Shown here one piece after another: positions 34,905 through 44,026 of a DNA stretch of 64,000 nt (position 1 is the first letter of the stretch; each line of letters begins with the position of its first letter). The notes below the pieces were generated by a model. That model searched no databases. It had not been told where the DNA came from and worked only from the letters and a program-made list of their open reading frames with translations. Origin of the DNA: Prevotella sp. (GTDB lineage: Bacteria > Bacteroidota > Bacteroidia > Bacteroidales > Bacteroidaceae); contig JAFZAP010000019.1 in NCBI GenBank assembly GCA_017557185.1, positions 55,594 through 119,593 on the forward strand, in the 5' to 3' direction. A program made the position numbers and the translations under genes.

Positions 34905-36146
34905 TTACTTCTGCAATTCTTTGTACTTGTAGACTTCTTCCTTCAGAGCATCCATGAGCGTACGTCCGGTTTCATCCAATGGATAGGTCAGACGGTTGAT
35001 GTAATTCCCGTTTTTGTCGAACACGAAATTACCCTTTGCGTCGGTCAGCCACTGACGAGTCTGCACTTCTTTTCTGAGGTCTTCTAGGTTCAAGTCGAAC
35101 TTCTCCTTCAGCCAAGTGCGTGCCATTTCAAGTTTCTGCAAGATGACCTGCCTGCCATCGATGCCATCGGTATTGTCAGAATAGATGATTTGACCTTTAC
35201 CTTCAGCATTACGGATAGGCAAATCGAGCGTATCACGCTGGATAATCTTGCGCTGGATATTGTACTGGGTGTTAGAGGCGTTTGGATTCTTCCGGTCAAT
35301 ATAGCCTACAGAGTCGCGGTTGGCGAGTCCGGCCTTGCATCGCTGGTCAAGCGGGTTGAACACAGACATCTCCACCGACACACGCTCCCAGTCGTACTGA
35401 GCGGCGTCGAGCATATGAGCCCAAGTGATGGAGTCCTTCACGATGTAGTTGGCGATGATCTCCACCCAGTCCTCACGGGCCTGCGATGAAGCGTAGTCGC
35501 TGACGAAGCCCTGAGCAATTGCCAACGAGTCGGCGGTGTCCTGCCAAGAGATGGCGTTGTAGAGGCCATTCGAGATCAGACGGAAATCCGTCGGATACTC
35601 CTTGTTCTGGTGCAGGATGTGCGAGAACTCGTGGTGCATGGTCTTGAAGAACTTCTCGTTCATCATCTCGATATCGGTGGGCGAGAGGTTGTTTGCATTG
35701 TAGAGTGTGATCTTCAGACCACCCTCAGCCTGACCAAGCGTCTCGGTACCCGACGACGGGTTCAGCGCAGGCGAGCCGATGACATGAATGATGCGGGGGC
35801 TGTAGAGTTTCAGGAACGTCTTTCCTGCGCACTTGTCATAGACATCATACCACAAATATTTCGACAACACTGCGATTTCAATGCTCTTCTCGTACTCGCA
35901 AGGCACAAGGTTCTTCTGCATGTCGGAACCTATATCCTGCATCTTGTAGAGGAACTTCAGGTTGTAGGGCTCCAGGAAGTTTACCTTCAGGAATGTGTCG
36001 AGCGGGAATGAATACACGCTCCTATCCAACGGATACTCAGTTGTATCGAAGATGGTGGGTGTAAATTCGTCGTCAGAACATCCGACAAAGCTGAATGAAG
36101 CAATGCCGATGACCGCTGCGAGCAAAATCTTAAACAATGATTTCAT
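34905..36146 (-). CDS. Lipoprotein zinc metallopeptidase (SusD-associated)
   Basis: A 413-residue lipoprotein (lipobox FVGC, Cys23, then SDDE for surface display). The zinc-binding HEFSH at residues 172-176 in TMHHEFSHILHQ marks it as a metallopeptidase of the SusD-associated group (Peptidase_Mx1 type). Residues around 225 (REDWVEIIANYIV) could supply the third ligand. It sits between SusD and DUF4302, an order seen often in this phylum, and suggests that the locus takes up peptides or glycopeptides after surface cleavage. No substrate specificity can be read. Confidence 0.88.
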   Translation of the reverse strand: MKSLFKILLAAVIGIASFSFVGCSDDEFTPTIFDTTEYPLDRSVYSFPLDTFLKVNFLEPYNLKFLYKMQDIGSDMQKNLVPCEYEKSIEIAVLSKYLWYDVYDKCAGKTFLKLYSPRIIHVIGSPALNPSSGTETLGQAEGGLKITLYNANNLSPTDIEMMNEKFFKTMHHEFSHILHQNKEYPTDFRLISNGLYNAISWQDTADSLAIAQGFVSDYASSQAREDWVEIIANYIVKDSITWAHMLDAAQYDWERVSVEMSVFNPLDQRCKAGLANRDSVGYIDRKNPNASNTQYNIQRKIIQRDTLDLPIRNAEGKGQIIYSDNTDGIDGRQVILQKLEMARTWLKEKFDLNLEDLRKEVQTRQWLTDAKGNFVFDKNGNYINRLTYPLDETGRTLMDALKEEVYKYKELQK

Positions 36147-36166
36147 ATTCTATACCTCCTTCTTTA

Positions 36167-37927
36167 TTATGGTTTGTACTGCAGTTCAAGTGATTGCACG
36201 TAGGTGCTGTCGGGCACAGGTGCCAACTGCGGACGTGAAGCAGCCAGACCTGCGGCCTGTACCTCCAGAGGAATCTCAATGGCACGGCGCGGGTCGTCCC
36301 ACGTCATCTTATATTCAATCTCGTCGGGACCATAGACATGGCTCCACTCCATGCCCCAGCGCTTCAGGTCGAAGAAGCGGATGCCCTCGAAGTTGAGTTC
36401 GAAGCGGCGCATGTCATTGATGGCATTCATGTAAGGCACGATCTTGTCAGAAACGACGAAGTCGCTGCTCACATGCTGTGTGAAGTTCCAGTCGGCCAGG
36501 CAGTTGCTATTCTTCGGATTCGAATAATAGCTCTCCAAGACGGGACGTGTGAGGTAGGTCAGCGCATTGTTGGCGAAGAACGTGCGCTTGTTATCCTCCG
36601 AGAATGTCCAGCGGCTGTTGTCGTAGGCAATAATGTCTTCGACAGCGCCGTCGATATCGGGGTTAGCCTTGAGCAGCTTGGCCTCAGCGCGCTCGAGCAG
36701 AAGCTCTGTGCACGTGAACTCGCGGCGGATGACGTGTGCATAGCCGATACCAGCCACCTTGTCGGTGTACTGGAAGGTCTCGGCAATCTTCGACGAAGCG
36801 AAGCCGTAGTCCTGGTTGCCGCTGTAGAAGGTCATACCGGCCACATAGCCCGTGGGGCATACATACCAACGCCAGTTGGGACCGAGGTGGTACATGATGT
36901 CGCGAAGGGCGGTCGATGTCTCGGAATAGCGGCGACCTACGCTGCGGCGCCACTGTGTGGAATAGGTTGCCACAAGCATGAGGTTGTTGTTCTGGCTGGC
37001 ACTCTGCCATACGTTGGCGTAGTCGTCAGAGTATGTGCAATCGTCAAAACCGGAATAGTCCATGAGCATCTGAGGCAGTGTAGCATAATCGGTGCCCAGT
37101 ACGGCGTCGGCGTGCTCAATCACCTTTTCGTAGTTGCGTGTGAACAGGTAGAAGCGTGCAGCAAAAGCATGGGCGGCATTCAGGTTGAAGTGCCACTTCG
37201 GCTTCTGGTAGATGCTGTTGTTCACGAGTTTCAGACCAGCCTCCATATCCTCGCGAATCTTCGCATAGGTGTCGGTGACGGTGCTGCGGTCGTAGTTCAC
37301 AAGCACGCGGTCCTCAGGCTCGGTGATATAGGGAATACCCATATCCTGCTTGCTGGCCTCCTCGTTCTTATAGACCTGCGAGAAGATGTTCACAAGCACG
37401 AAGTGATAGTAGGCGCGTACGAGCAGAGCCTCTCCGCGGGCAGCGTTCACTTTCTCACGCGTCTTGGTCAGATCGTCGCCGAAGTGTTCGGGATGCTCTC
37501 TCATCTCCTGTTCAATCTCGTCGAGATACACCAGTGCGTGATTGGCGGTAGCGATAGCTCCGTAAGTGTTCTCCCAGATGCTGGAGGGAGAGTCGGTACC
37601 CGTCGACGACTGCACCTGCTCGAAGCGGAACAGCTCGTCGTCCATGCGCTCGTAAGAAGAAAGGTTATAGCGTACGATCACCTGCGTGGTATTGGGGTTG
37701 GCAGGATAGTGAGGAGCGTTATTGTCCATGAAGTTATCGCTCGTCAGCTCGCACACCCAGCCGTAGTTGGCCGAGCTGTAACTGCTCACGAGCAGATCGA
37801 TGACTTGGTCAACGGTCTTGATTTCAATTCGCTCATCGGGCTGTTGGTCAAGGAAGCTGTCACCGCACGAAGTGAACGTGAGTGCCATCAGGCCAAGCGA
37901 GCATACAATATATTTCAATGATTTCAT
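36167..37927 (-). CDS. SusD/RagB-family outer-membrane lipoprotein
   Basis: A 586-residue SusD-like protein that caps the SusC channel and binds its ligand outside the cell. The N-terminus MKSLKYIVCSLGLMALTFTSCGDSFLD-QQPDE has the lipid-attachment Cys and the FLDQQPDERIE start typical of the family; TPR-like helices follow (LVRAYYHFVLVNIFSQVY), and the C-terminal region contains the conserved RRFELNFEGIRFFDLKRWG. It is the direct neighbour of SusC (32 bases). Together with the metallopeptidase, this pair may be closer in role to RagAB, an oligopeptide importer, than to starch uptake. Confidence 0.95.
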   Translation of the reverse strand: MKSLKYIVCSLGLMALTFTSCGDSFLDQQPDERIEIKTVDQVIDLLVSSYSSANYGWVCELTSDNFMDNNAPHYPANPNTTQVIVRYNLSSYERMDDELFRFEQVQSSTGTDSPSSIWENTYGAIATANHALVYLDEIEQEMREHPEHFGDDLTKTREKVNAARGEALLVRAYYHFVLVNIFSQVYKNEEASKQDMGIPYITEPEDRVLVNYDRSTVTDTYAKIREDMEAGLKLVNNSIYQKPKWHFNLNAAHAFAARFYLFTRNYEKVIEHADAVLGTDYATLPQMLMDYSGFDDCTYSDDYANVWQSASQNNNLMLVATYSTQWRRSVGRRYSETSTALRDIMYHLGPNWRWYVCPTGYVAGMTFYSGNQDYGFASSKIAETFQYTDKVAGIGYAHVIRREFTCTELLLERAEAKLLKANPDIDGAVEDIIAYDNSRWTFSEDNKRTFFANNALTYLTRPVLESYYSNPKNSNCLADWNFTQHVSSDFVVSDKIVPYMNAINDMRRFELNFEGIRFFDLKRWGMEWSHVYGPDEIEYKMTWDDPRRAIEIPLEVQAAGLAASRPQLAPVPDSTYVQSLELQYKP

Positions 37928-37959
37928 ATTTCCTATTGTGTTTAATGTTTGACCTTCAA

Positions 37960-40900
37960 TTAAATACCAAGACGCAGCGTGAACGTGAACTGCTTCGGCA
38001 TCGGCGAAGCCACACCACCCGAGTTGACGAACTCAGGATCCTGTCCGTTGAGTTTCTTGTCAGCGTAGATCAGGAAGAGGTTGGTGGCATCGAGCTTCAG
38101 CGAGCAGGTGTTCAGTCCAATCTTATGAATCCACCTTTGCGGCATGTCGTAGGTGAGAGAGATGTCCTTCATACGGATGAAACCGCCGTCGGCCACACGG
38201 GCTGTCGAGTAGTTATACGCATTGTAGGCGTAGCCCAGCTGCGAGTCATTGTAGTACTGACGCACACTGGCAATAGCGGGAATGTCGGTGATCTTCTCGT
38301 CGCCGGGCTGTACCCAGCGGTTCTTGAATTCCTTCGGCATAGCGCTCATGTCGGAATAGCCTGCCGAGAAGGCGGGATCGAGGCGCACCTTGTTGCCGAA
38401 CGAATAGGTGATGAAGATGTTCAGTCGCCAGTTCTTCCAGGTGAACATGTTGTTTAGACCACCGGTGATGGTAGGCTCTGTCGGACCTTCATACTTCAGG
38501 AAGTCGAGTTTCTCGTACTCCTGGAAGTAGATGTCGCTGGTCACCTTGTCGCCGTTCTGGTTGATGAACTGCGGGATACCCTCGTCGTTCAGGCCTACGA
38601 AGGGAATCGAGAACAGCGCCGAGCGGGGATAGCCCACGCGGAAGTGGCTGCTGCTGTTACCCGTGATCAGGTCGATGACGTTTGAGCGCGACTCCAGGTC
38701 AGTGATCTCGTTCGTAGCGAGCGAGAACGTCAGGTCAGAAGTCCAGTTGAAGTCCTGCGTCTGGATGTTGCGCGTGGAGAGCGTAGCCTCGAAACCGCTC
38801 GATTTCATCGTTGCCACGTTGGCGTACTTCGAAATCATACCGCCCACACCCTGAGTCTTGATGATACCGATCAGGTCGTAGTTGTTACGCCAGTAGGCAT
38901 CGAGGGTGAGGTTGACGCGATTGCGGAAGAAGCCGAGGTCGACACCGACGTTGAACTCCTTCTTCTTCTCATACGTCAGCTCCGAGTTGGCAATCTGATA
39001 CAGATAGGTCATCTGTTCCTGCTGCTCGCCCTGCGGACGCCAGGCGATATCAGAATAGAAGATAGGACGTGCGTTCGACACGAACGAAGGAACGCGGTCG
39101 GCGGTCAGCGAGTACGACAGGCGAAGAGCTGCATGCGAAAGCACGTGGTTGGTCTTCTCCATCCAGCGCTGCATCCAAGCCTCCTCGTGAGCATTCCAAG
39201 CACCCGACACGTTCCATGTGGGCAGCCAGCGCGAGCTACGGCTCTTGCCGAGTCCGTTCGAGCCCTCGTAGCGGCCGGTGAGGTTGATGGTGTAGCGGCC
39301 CTTGTAGGAATAGCTGCCGCTCACGAAGTAGGCGAGGTTGCGGGTCCACGTCTTCGAGAAGCTCTCCAGCGTGGTGCCTTCCTCCTTGGCCTGCTTTGTG
39401 AACTCCGGAGTGAGCAGCACGTTGCGCGACGACTCGTAGTCGACGCCGTAGGTAGCGTGATACTCGGCCTCGCGGTTCACCTTGTTGGCCTCCATACCTC
39501 CGAAGAGGTTCATGATATGCGTATCGTTCCAGATCTTGTTGTACTGCACGGTTCCACGGAACTGCAACTGCTCCATCGTGTTATCGTCGCGGATTGAGAT
39601 ACCGCCGACGGGCATCACCGATACGGGTAGCGAGTTGGGTTTGTCGGGATCCTGATAGAGATACGGGTTGCTGTACATCTTGTTCGGGTCGTCCACACCG
39701 GCGCGATAGGCCTCGGCCATGTTCGACTGGTTCAGGATGATGTGCTTCTGCGTGGAGTTCACCGTACGATAGGCGCCCATAGCATGGAATTCCAATCCCA
39801 TAATGGGTTTCCACGTCACCTCGCCCTGATACTTCATATCCGAGATACCGAGGTCGATGTAGTTGTTGTTCAGTTCGTCGAAGATGTTGAACGGAGCATA
39901 GTTTCGCGTATAGATCTGGTCGGGGTCGAGCGTGCGCGAAGTGTTCATCGCGTAGCTGTAGGGGTTGATGTCGAACGAGCGGTTCACAGAACCCGACACC
40001 ACGTCGGTCGACTGGTTCAGGGTTCCCGGAGCCTTCTGCTTACGCCAGCTGTTGTTGGTGAGCAGGCTCACGCTGAGCTGTTTCGAGAGGTTGAACGTTG
40101 CGTTCATGTTCGCCGTATAGCGTTCCACCTTCGAGTCCATCGTCCAACCCGGGTCGCTGATAGCTGACACCGAAGCATACAGGTTTGCCTTGTCGGAACC
40201 CGTCGAGATGCTCACGGAGTGGTTCTGCATGATATTGTCACGGAACAACAGGTCGAACCAGTCGGTGTTGCGGAACTCGGCCTGCTGCAGGTAGGCGTTC
40301 ATCGCGGCGTCGGTATAGGGCAGACCATACTTGCCGTTGGTCTCATCGTACTGAGCGATGAGGTTGTACATCTTACCATACAAACCAGCCGTCGAACCGT
40401 TGGCCAAAGCCGAGAACTCCAGCCAGCCCTTTGCAGCCATCTCCTTGTAGATACCCATCTGCTCTTGCGAGTTCGAGATGTTGTAGTTGCTGTAGCTGGG
40501 CTTCAGGCGATATGTGAACTCACCCGTATAGTTAATCGTTGAGCGACCAGCCTTACCACGCTTCGTGGTGACGACCACCACACCAGCCATGGCGCGGGCA
40601 CCATAGATAGAGGTTGCCGAACCGTCCTTCAGCACCTGGAACGACTCGATATCGTCGGCGCTCAAACCGGAGATGGCATTCGAGATCAGCGTCTTGGCAT
40701 CACCCGACGACAGATCGTCGGCACTCACCTCCACTGCGTCCTCCTGGATCACGCCGTCGATCACCCACAGGGGCTTCGACGAACCGTAGATCGACGTTGC
40801 ACCACGCACACGGATCTTCGGGGCAGTACCAAACGTACCCGACACGTTCTGCACCGACACACCTGCTGCGCGTCCTTCCAGCGCACGGCTCACATCGGCC

Positions 40901-41301
40901 ACACCGTCGAGTTTCGTCTTCTCGGCATCCACCTTCGCGGTGGCACCCGTAAATAGTCGCTTGTCCATTTTCTGCATACCCGTCACCACCACCTCGTCGA
41001 TAGAGCGAGAGTCCGACACCATCTTGATGATCAAATTCTGACCAGCCTTGATGGTCTGCGTGACGAAGCCGATCGAACTCACTTCCAGCGAAGTGATCTT
41101 CTGGCTCGTGGTGAACGAGAAGTTGCCGTCGATGTCTGTGACGGCGAGAGCAGATTTTTGACCCTTCTGCTTGATCACGGCACCGATGATAGGCTCGTCG
41201 TTTTCTGCCTCTACAACGGTTCCGGAGACTTTCGTCTGAGCCACAGCTACTCCAATGGAGAGCAGCATGAAGGTCAAAATCATCGTTAGTCTTCTTTTCA
41301 T
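37960..41301 (-). CDS. SusC/RagA-family TonB-dependent transporter
   Basis: A 1113-residue outer-membrane transporter. A signal peptide (ending GVAVAQ) is followed by a carboxypeptidase-regulatory-like domain (about 22-105, VSGTVVEAENDEPIIGAVIKQKGQ), a TonB-box-like SIDEVVVTG (about 115-123), the plug (ATSIYGSSKPLWVIDGV; SATSIYGARAMAGVVVVTTKRG) and a long beta-barrel ending in TFTLRLGI. Length and landmarks are normal. It is the first gene of the operon; a -7 box lies 180 bases upstream. Energy comes from TonB/ExbBD, which are not in the window. Confidence 0.96.
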   Translation of the reverse strand: MKRRLTMILTFMLLSIGVAVAQTKVSGTVVEAENDEPIIGAVIKQKGQKSALAVTDIDGNFSFTTSQKITSLEVSSIGFVTQTIKAGQNLIIKMVSDSRSIDEVVVTGMQKMDKRLFTGATAKVDAEKTKLDGVADVSRALEGRAAGVSVQNVSGTFGTAPKIRVRGATSIYGSSKPLWVIDGVIQEDAVEVSADDLSSGDAKTLISNAISGLSADDIESFQVLKDGSATSIYGARAMAGVVVVTTKRGKAGRSTINYTGEFTYRLKPSYSNYNISNSQEQMGIYKEMAAKGWLEFSALANGSTAGLYGKMYNLIAQYDETNGKYGLPYTDAAMNAYLQQAEFRNTDWFDLLFRDNIMQNHSVSISTGSDKANLYASVSAISDPGWTMDSKVERYTANMNATFNLSKQLSVSLLTNNSWRKQKAPGTLNQSTDVVSGSVNRSFDINPYSYAMNTSRTLDPDQIYTRNYAPFNIFDELNNNYIDLGISDMKYQGEVTWKPIMGLEFHAMGAYRTVNSTQKHIILNQSNMAEAYRAGVDDPNKMYSNPYLYQDPDKPNSLPVSVMPVGGISIRDDNTMEQLQFRGTVQYNKIWNDTHIMNLFGGMEANKVNREAEYHATYGVDYESSRNVLLTPEFTKQAKEEGTTLESFSKTWTRNLAYFVSGSYSYKGRYTINLTGRYEGSNGLGKSRSSRWLPTWNVSGAWNAHEEAWMQRWMEKTNHVLSHAALRLSYSLTADRVPSFVSNARPIFYSDIAWRPQGEQQEQMTYLYQIANSELTYEKKKEFNVGVDLGFFRNRVNLTLDAYWRNNYDLIGIIKTQGVGGMISKYANVATMKSSGFEATLSTRNIQTQDFNWTSDLTFSLATNEITDLESRSNVIDLITGNSSSHFRVGYPRSALFSIPFVGLNDEGIPQFINQNGDKVTSDIYFQEYEKLDFLKYEGPTEPTITGGLNNMFTWKNWRLNIFITYSFGNKVRLDPAFSAGYSDMSAMPKEFKNRWVQPGDEKITDIPAIASVRQYYNDSQLGYAYNAYNYSTARVADGGFIRMKDISLTYDMPQRWIHKIGLNTCSLKLDATNLFLIYADKKLNGQDPEFVNSGGVASPMPKQFTFTLRLGI

Positions 41302-41332
41302 AAAAAATGTTCTAAGGTTTATACTATTATAT

Positions 41333-41372
41333 ATTATGTTCCTATTTCTATTATTATGTTCCTATTTCTATT
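41333..41372. repeat. 20-bp tandem duplication in the SusC leader
   Basis: ATTATGTTCCTATTTCTATT occurs twice in a row within the predicted 5' leader of the SusC gene. The copy number could vary by slippage. Confidence 0.7.
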
Positions 41373-41483
41373 ATATTTTGCTAGTTCATCTTGTTGTCAG
41401 TCATCATCGTCTGTACATCTGTCGCATACGTCAGCTAGGCTCTATGTCAACACTTCACTGTGACAAGAGCCGCCAATACCGTG

Positions 41484-41491
41484 CAAAATTA
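41484..41491 (-). promoter_or_regulatory. Putative -7 box of the SusC operon
   Basis: Minus-strand TAATTTTG, with a TTTG-containing stretch about 23 bases upstream. It predicts a 180-base leader that includes the 20-bp tandem duplication. No anti-sigma/ECF pair for this operon is adjacent. Confidence 0.5.
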
Positions 41492-41599
41492 GTGGTTTTT
41501 TATGGAATAGCCGTCAAAAAACCGCTTTTTAAGACAATTCTAAACAAATTTTAACAACTTAAGGTTAACAAATCTATTGATGTAGCTTTGATAAGGTGG

Positions 41600-41797
41600 G
41601 GCATGCGTCTAGTTCGCGGAAAGCATGTCTTTTGGAGTTGGAAAGCTATATTCCCCGATGTCAAAAACTATGCTCCCCACCATCTAGAGTATAGCTTTAA
41701 AGGTAACGGAACATAACTCTATAGGGCGTGGAGCATAGCTCTAATAGACACGGAGCATGGCTCTAATAGACACGGAGCATGGCTACAACATTTTGAC
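41600..41797. repeat. 22-bp-period array B (9 units)
   Basis: Nine units of exactly 22 bp start at 41600 and then every 22 bases to 41776. First nine bases: GGCATGCGT, AGCATGTCT, AGCTATATT, AACTATGCT, AGTATAGCT, AACATAACT, AGCATAGCT, AGCATGGCT, AGCATGGCT. Units 7 and 8 are nearly identical over all 22 bases; the others diverge in the last 13. The last unit covers the stop codon of the small secreted protein gene (41783-41785), and the array lies upstream of SusC. Confidence 0.87.
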
Positions 41798-42178
41798 GAT
41801 AATGATAACTTTTGCCGAGGTGTAGGCATGTCGACCGGTTAGGCGCAACATGTAGATGCGGAGCTGCTGCGAAGTCTCCTGCGTGATGGTCATCGTCAGG
41901 GCTTCGTCGTCCTGCTGGCGTGTGGTGCTTCCGTGTCGGCTCTCCTCTTCAAAGGCGTTGCGGAATTGTCCGGCCTGATGTCCGGGCAGCTGCAGCTCTT
42001 TCACCACCTTCTGCACCCGGCCGGTCTTCGGGTCGCGGTCGACGACCGATGTGAACTTTGCCGAGCCCTGTGTGGAGAAGTTCTCAACGAGCTTGTCAAT
42101 GCGGTTCTGGGCGTGGCAGGGGGTGAGAGCCGTCATCCACGTGAACAGCCAGATCAAAAACATAAGCTTGGTATTCAT
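41783..42178 (-). CDS. Small secreted protein, possibly DUF5024-like
   Basis: A 131-residue protein with a signal peptide (TALTPCHAQ) and a basic, Gln-rich mature part (FSTQGSAKFTSVVDRDPKTGRVQKVVKELQL). No enzyme motif. It follows the sigma factor gene by 15 bases, in the same operon, where Bacteroidota often place small exported proteins of this kind; the DUF5024 label is from memory and unproven. Its stop codon lies inside the last unit of a 22-bp-period array. Confidence 0.65.
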   Translation of the reverse strand: MNTKLMFLIWLFTWMTALTPCHAQNRIDKLVENFSTQGSAKFTSVVDRDPKTGRVQKVVKELQLPGHQAGQFRNAFEEESRHGSTTRQQDDEALTMTITQETSQQLRIYMLRLTGRHAYTSAKVIIIVKML

Positions 42179-42193
42179 ATCTTCATCATTTTT

Positions 42194-42964
42194 TTAATTC
42201 AGTAATTCTTGTAGGCGACGGCGTTCGTCGGGGTCGCTGATGGCCTGTAGCACGTCGCTTTCGGTTTGTCGCACGAAGTTCTGCCCTTCCAAGGCATTTT
42301 CGACATGCGATGCGGCGGCGAGCGTCTGCTCAAGCTGCGGACGGATCTGCCGCAGGTTGTCGTTGCGCTGTCCGGCCACGACGATGTAGGAACCCTCGTA
42401 GCGGCGCGAAAGCTGCTGATACTGGAAATGCCGGTAGCCGGCCAGAGCGACGATGAGCAGGACGGCAACGGCCGAGACTGCGGCGAGGTAGCGCAGACGG
42501 AGATGCTGGCGTGTGCGGCTGACGGTCTTTCGCAGGGCAGCTGGCGAGGTGCCAGTGATCTTCGCAATATCCTCGTAGTCCATTCCCTCTATGTCGTGCA
42601 ACCGCAGAATCGTCTTCTGTCGTTCGGGCAGCGTTTCCACGATGCTCATCAGCTGAGCCACTTGCTCATCGGTTTCCTGTTGCTGGGAGGCGTCGGCAGT
42701 CATCTCTGCCTCGAAGCGTTCCATCTCCGAAAGCACCTTCGTGCGTTGCAGCCGGCGCAAGCGATTGAGAGCGAGATTTCTTACCAGAACCGACGCGAAC
42801 GCTTCGCCGTTGCCTATGAGCTTGTCGTGGAGCAGCCATAGCTTCAGCATCGCATCCTGCACGACGTCCTCGGCCTCGTCGCTATCGTGGAGATAGCGTG
42901 CGGCAAGGGCTACGAGGCGAGGTCGCAGTGTGGCTGCGAGGTTCTGGAATTCTGTGGAGGTCAT
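42194..42964 (-). CDS. ECF sigma factor with a C-terminal membrane anchor
   Basis: A 256-residue protein. Region sigma-2 (about 10-75, DEAEDVVQDAMLKLW) and sigma-4 (about 103-155, LPERQKTILRLHDIEGMDYEDIA, helix-turn-helix) are typical ECF domains. Instead of ending there, it continues into a hydrophobic helix at about 158-177 (YLAAVSAVAVLLIVALAGY) and a 79-residue charged tail (178-256). Such a tail would lie outside the cytoplasm if the helix spans the membrane. In related loci these parts may be a separate sigma-regulator protein, so this may be a fusion. It lies 13 bases after a DUF2807 gene and probably controls its own operon. Confidence 0.85.
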   Translation of the reverse strand: MTSTEFQNLAATLRPRLVALAARYLHDSDEAEDVVQDAMLKLWLLHDKLIGNGEAFASVLVRNLALNRLRRLQRTKVLSEMERFEAEMTADASQQQETDEQVAQLMSIVETLPERQKTILRLHDIEGMDYEDIAKITGTSPAALRKTVSRTRQHLRLRYLAAVSAVAVLLIVALAGYRHFQYQQLSRRYEGSYIVVAGQRNDNLRQIRPQLEQTLAAASHVENALEGQNFVRQTESDVLQAISDPDERRRLQELLN

Positions 42965-42977
42965 GAGTGGAGGGTGA

Positions 42978-43859
42978 TCAGAAGCGGTTGAGATGAGAGG
43001 TGTCTATTTTCGAAACGCCCGAGGCATCGATGCTCGTCTTGTCGGCTACGCCTTTGATGACAAAATTCGCTGCCCCGCTGTTCTGGGCTGACAGTTCCTC
43101 GCAGTCGACGTTGAGTTCTATCTTGCCGGCACCGGAGTTGCGAACGTCGAGGCGGCGGCCTTCAAACTTCACTTCGCTCTTCGAGGCTCCAGAGTTCGTC
43201 ATCTCCATCACGCGTGCATCAACTCTCAGAACCACTTTGCTGGATCCGCTGTTCATCAGGCGAACATCGTCGCCCGCCAACTCTGACACCGTGATATTCG
43301 AGGCACCCGAGCACAACGAGCGAAGCGACTTGCATGACATGAACCCCGATTCCATCTTTGAGGCACCGCTACACGTCAGTTTCAGTTCGTCGCTGCGCAG
43401 TTCGTCGATCTGTACCTTCGAGGCTCCCGACACGGTGACGTTCATATTGCCCGTCTTGAACGGTCCCATCTTCATGTGCGTAGTTCCGCTCATATCGACG
43501 CTGGTCAAGCTTGGCATAGTGACGTAGGCCACTGGCACTTCGCTGTCTTTCAGCGAGAGGTTTTTCTTGAGGCTCTTCGTGTAGATATACAGCTCGTCGC
43601 CCCGCTTCTCAACCTTCGTGAGCATGTTGGCATTGGAACTTTCCTTGACGCGAATGTTCGCAACGGGTCCCTGCTTCAGGACGACATGCACGACTCCACT
43701 GGCCGTCAGTCGGGTAAAGCCCGACAAGGGGTAGTCGGTGACGGTTTGCGGCCTTGTTGGGGTATCGTTTACAAACTCCCTTCCACTACAAGCGCTGGCT
43801 CCCACGAGCATCGTGAGCAGCAGCACGGCGAACATACTCTTCTTCATTTTCTTTTCCAT
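42978..43859 (-). CDS. Head-GIN/DUF2807 adhesin-like lipoprotein
   Basis: A 293-residue exported protein with a DUF2807 (head GIN) beta-solenoid: repeated short motifs SGASKV, CSGASKM, CSGASN, NSGSSKV, NSGASKS, NSGAGKI and NSGAANF are spaced about 19-21 residues apart, as in a right-handed beta-helix. The signal sequence ends at GASACSG; Cys24 may carry lipid. An internal ATG at 43847 (MKKSMF) is an equally good start. The first gene of the operon with the membrane-anchored sigma factor; a -7 box at 43933-43940 serves it. Its function in this phylum is not established. Confidence 0.88.
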   Translation of the reverse strand: MEKKMKKSMFAVLLLTMLVGASACSGREFVNDTPTRPQTVTDYPLSGFTRLTASGVVHVVLKQGPVANIRVKESSNANMLTKVEKRGDELYIYTKSLKKNLSLKDSEVPVAYVTMPSLTSVDMSGTTHMKMGPFKTGNMNVTVSGASKVQIDELRSDELKLTCSGASKMESGFMSCKSLRSLCSGASNITVSELAGDDVRLMNSGSSKVVLRVDARVMEMTNSGASKSEVKFEGRRLDVRNSGAGKIELNVDCEELSAQNSGAANFVIKGVADKTSIDASGVSKIDTSHLNRF

Positions 43860-43932
43860 ATTCTTATTGGTTTTTTCCTAAATGATAGGCGTTATTCCTT
43901 TATAAGTACACCCGAAATAGCATTTTGTGACA

Positions 43933-43940
43933 CAAAAGTA
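43933..43940 (-). promoter_or_regulatory. -7 box for the DUF2807-sigma operon
   Basis: Minus-strand TACTTTTG fits TAnnTTTG, about 75 bases before the start. A divergent promoter for the phosphatase gene lies 47 bases away. Confidence 0.55.
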
Positions 43941-43986
43941 CGAAAAAAAGTTTCAAGTAAATAAGTTTCAAGTAAAAAGTTTTTCG

Positions 43987-43994
43987 TATCTTTG
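43987..43994 (+). promoter_or_regulatory. -7 box for the histidine phosphatase gene
   Basis: TATCTTTG, about 32 bases before the ATG at 44027. A good TTTG partner is not evident in the AAG/TTT-rich upstream stretch. Confidence 0.6.
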
Positions 43995-44026
43995 CGACAT
44001 AATCAATAACTAATCCCTTTATCGAC

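Noticed and set aside
36338-37921. Long plus-strand frame opposite the SusD-like gene (527 codons)
   Set aside because: The minus strand encodes a clear SusD protein; the plus-strand product is Val/His/Arg-rich without domains.
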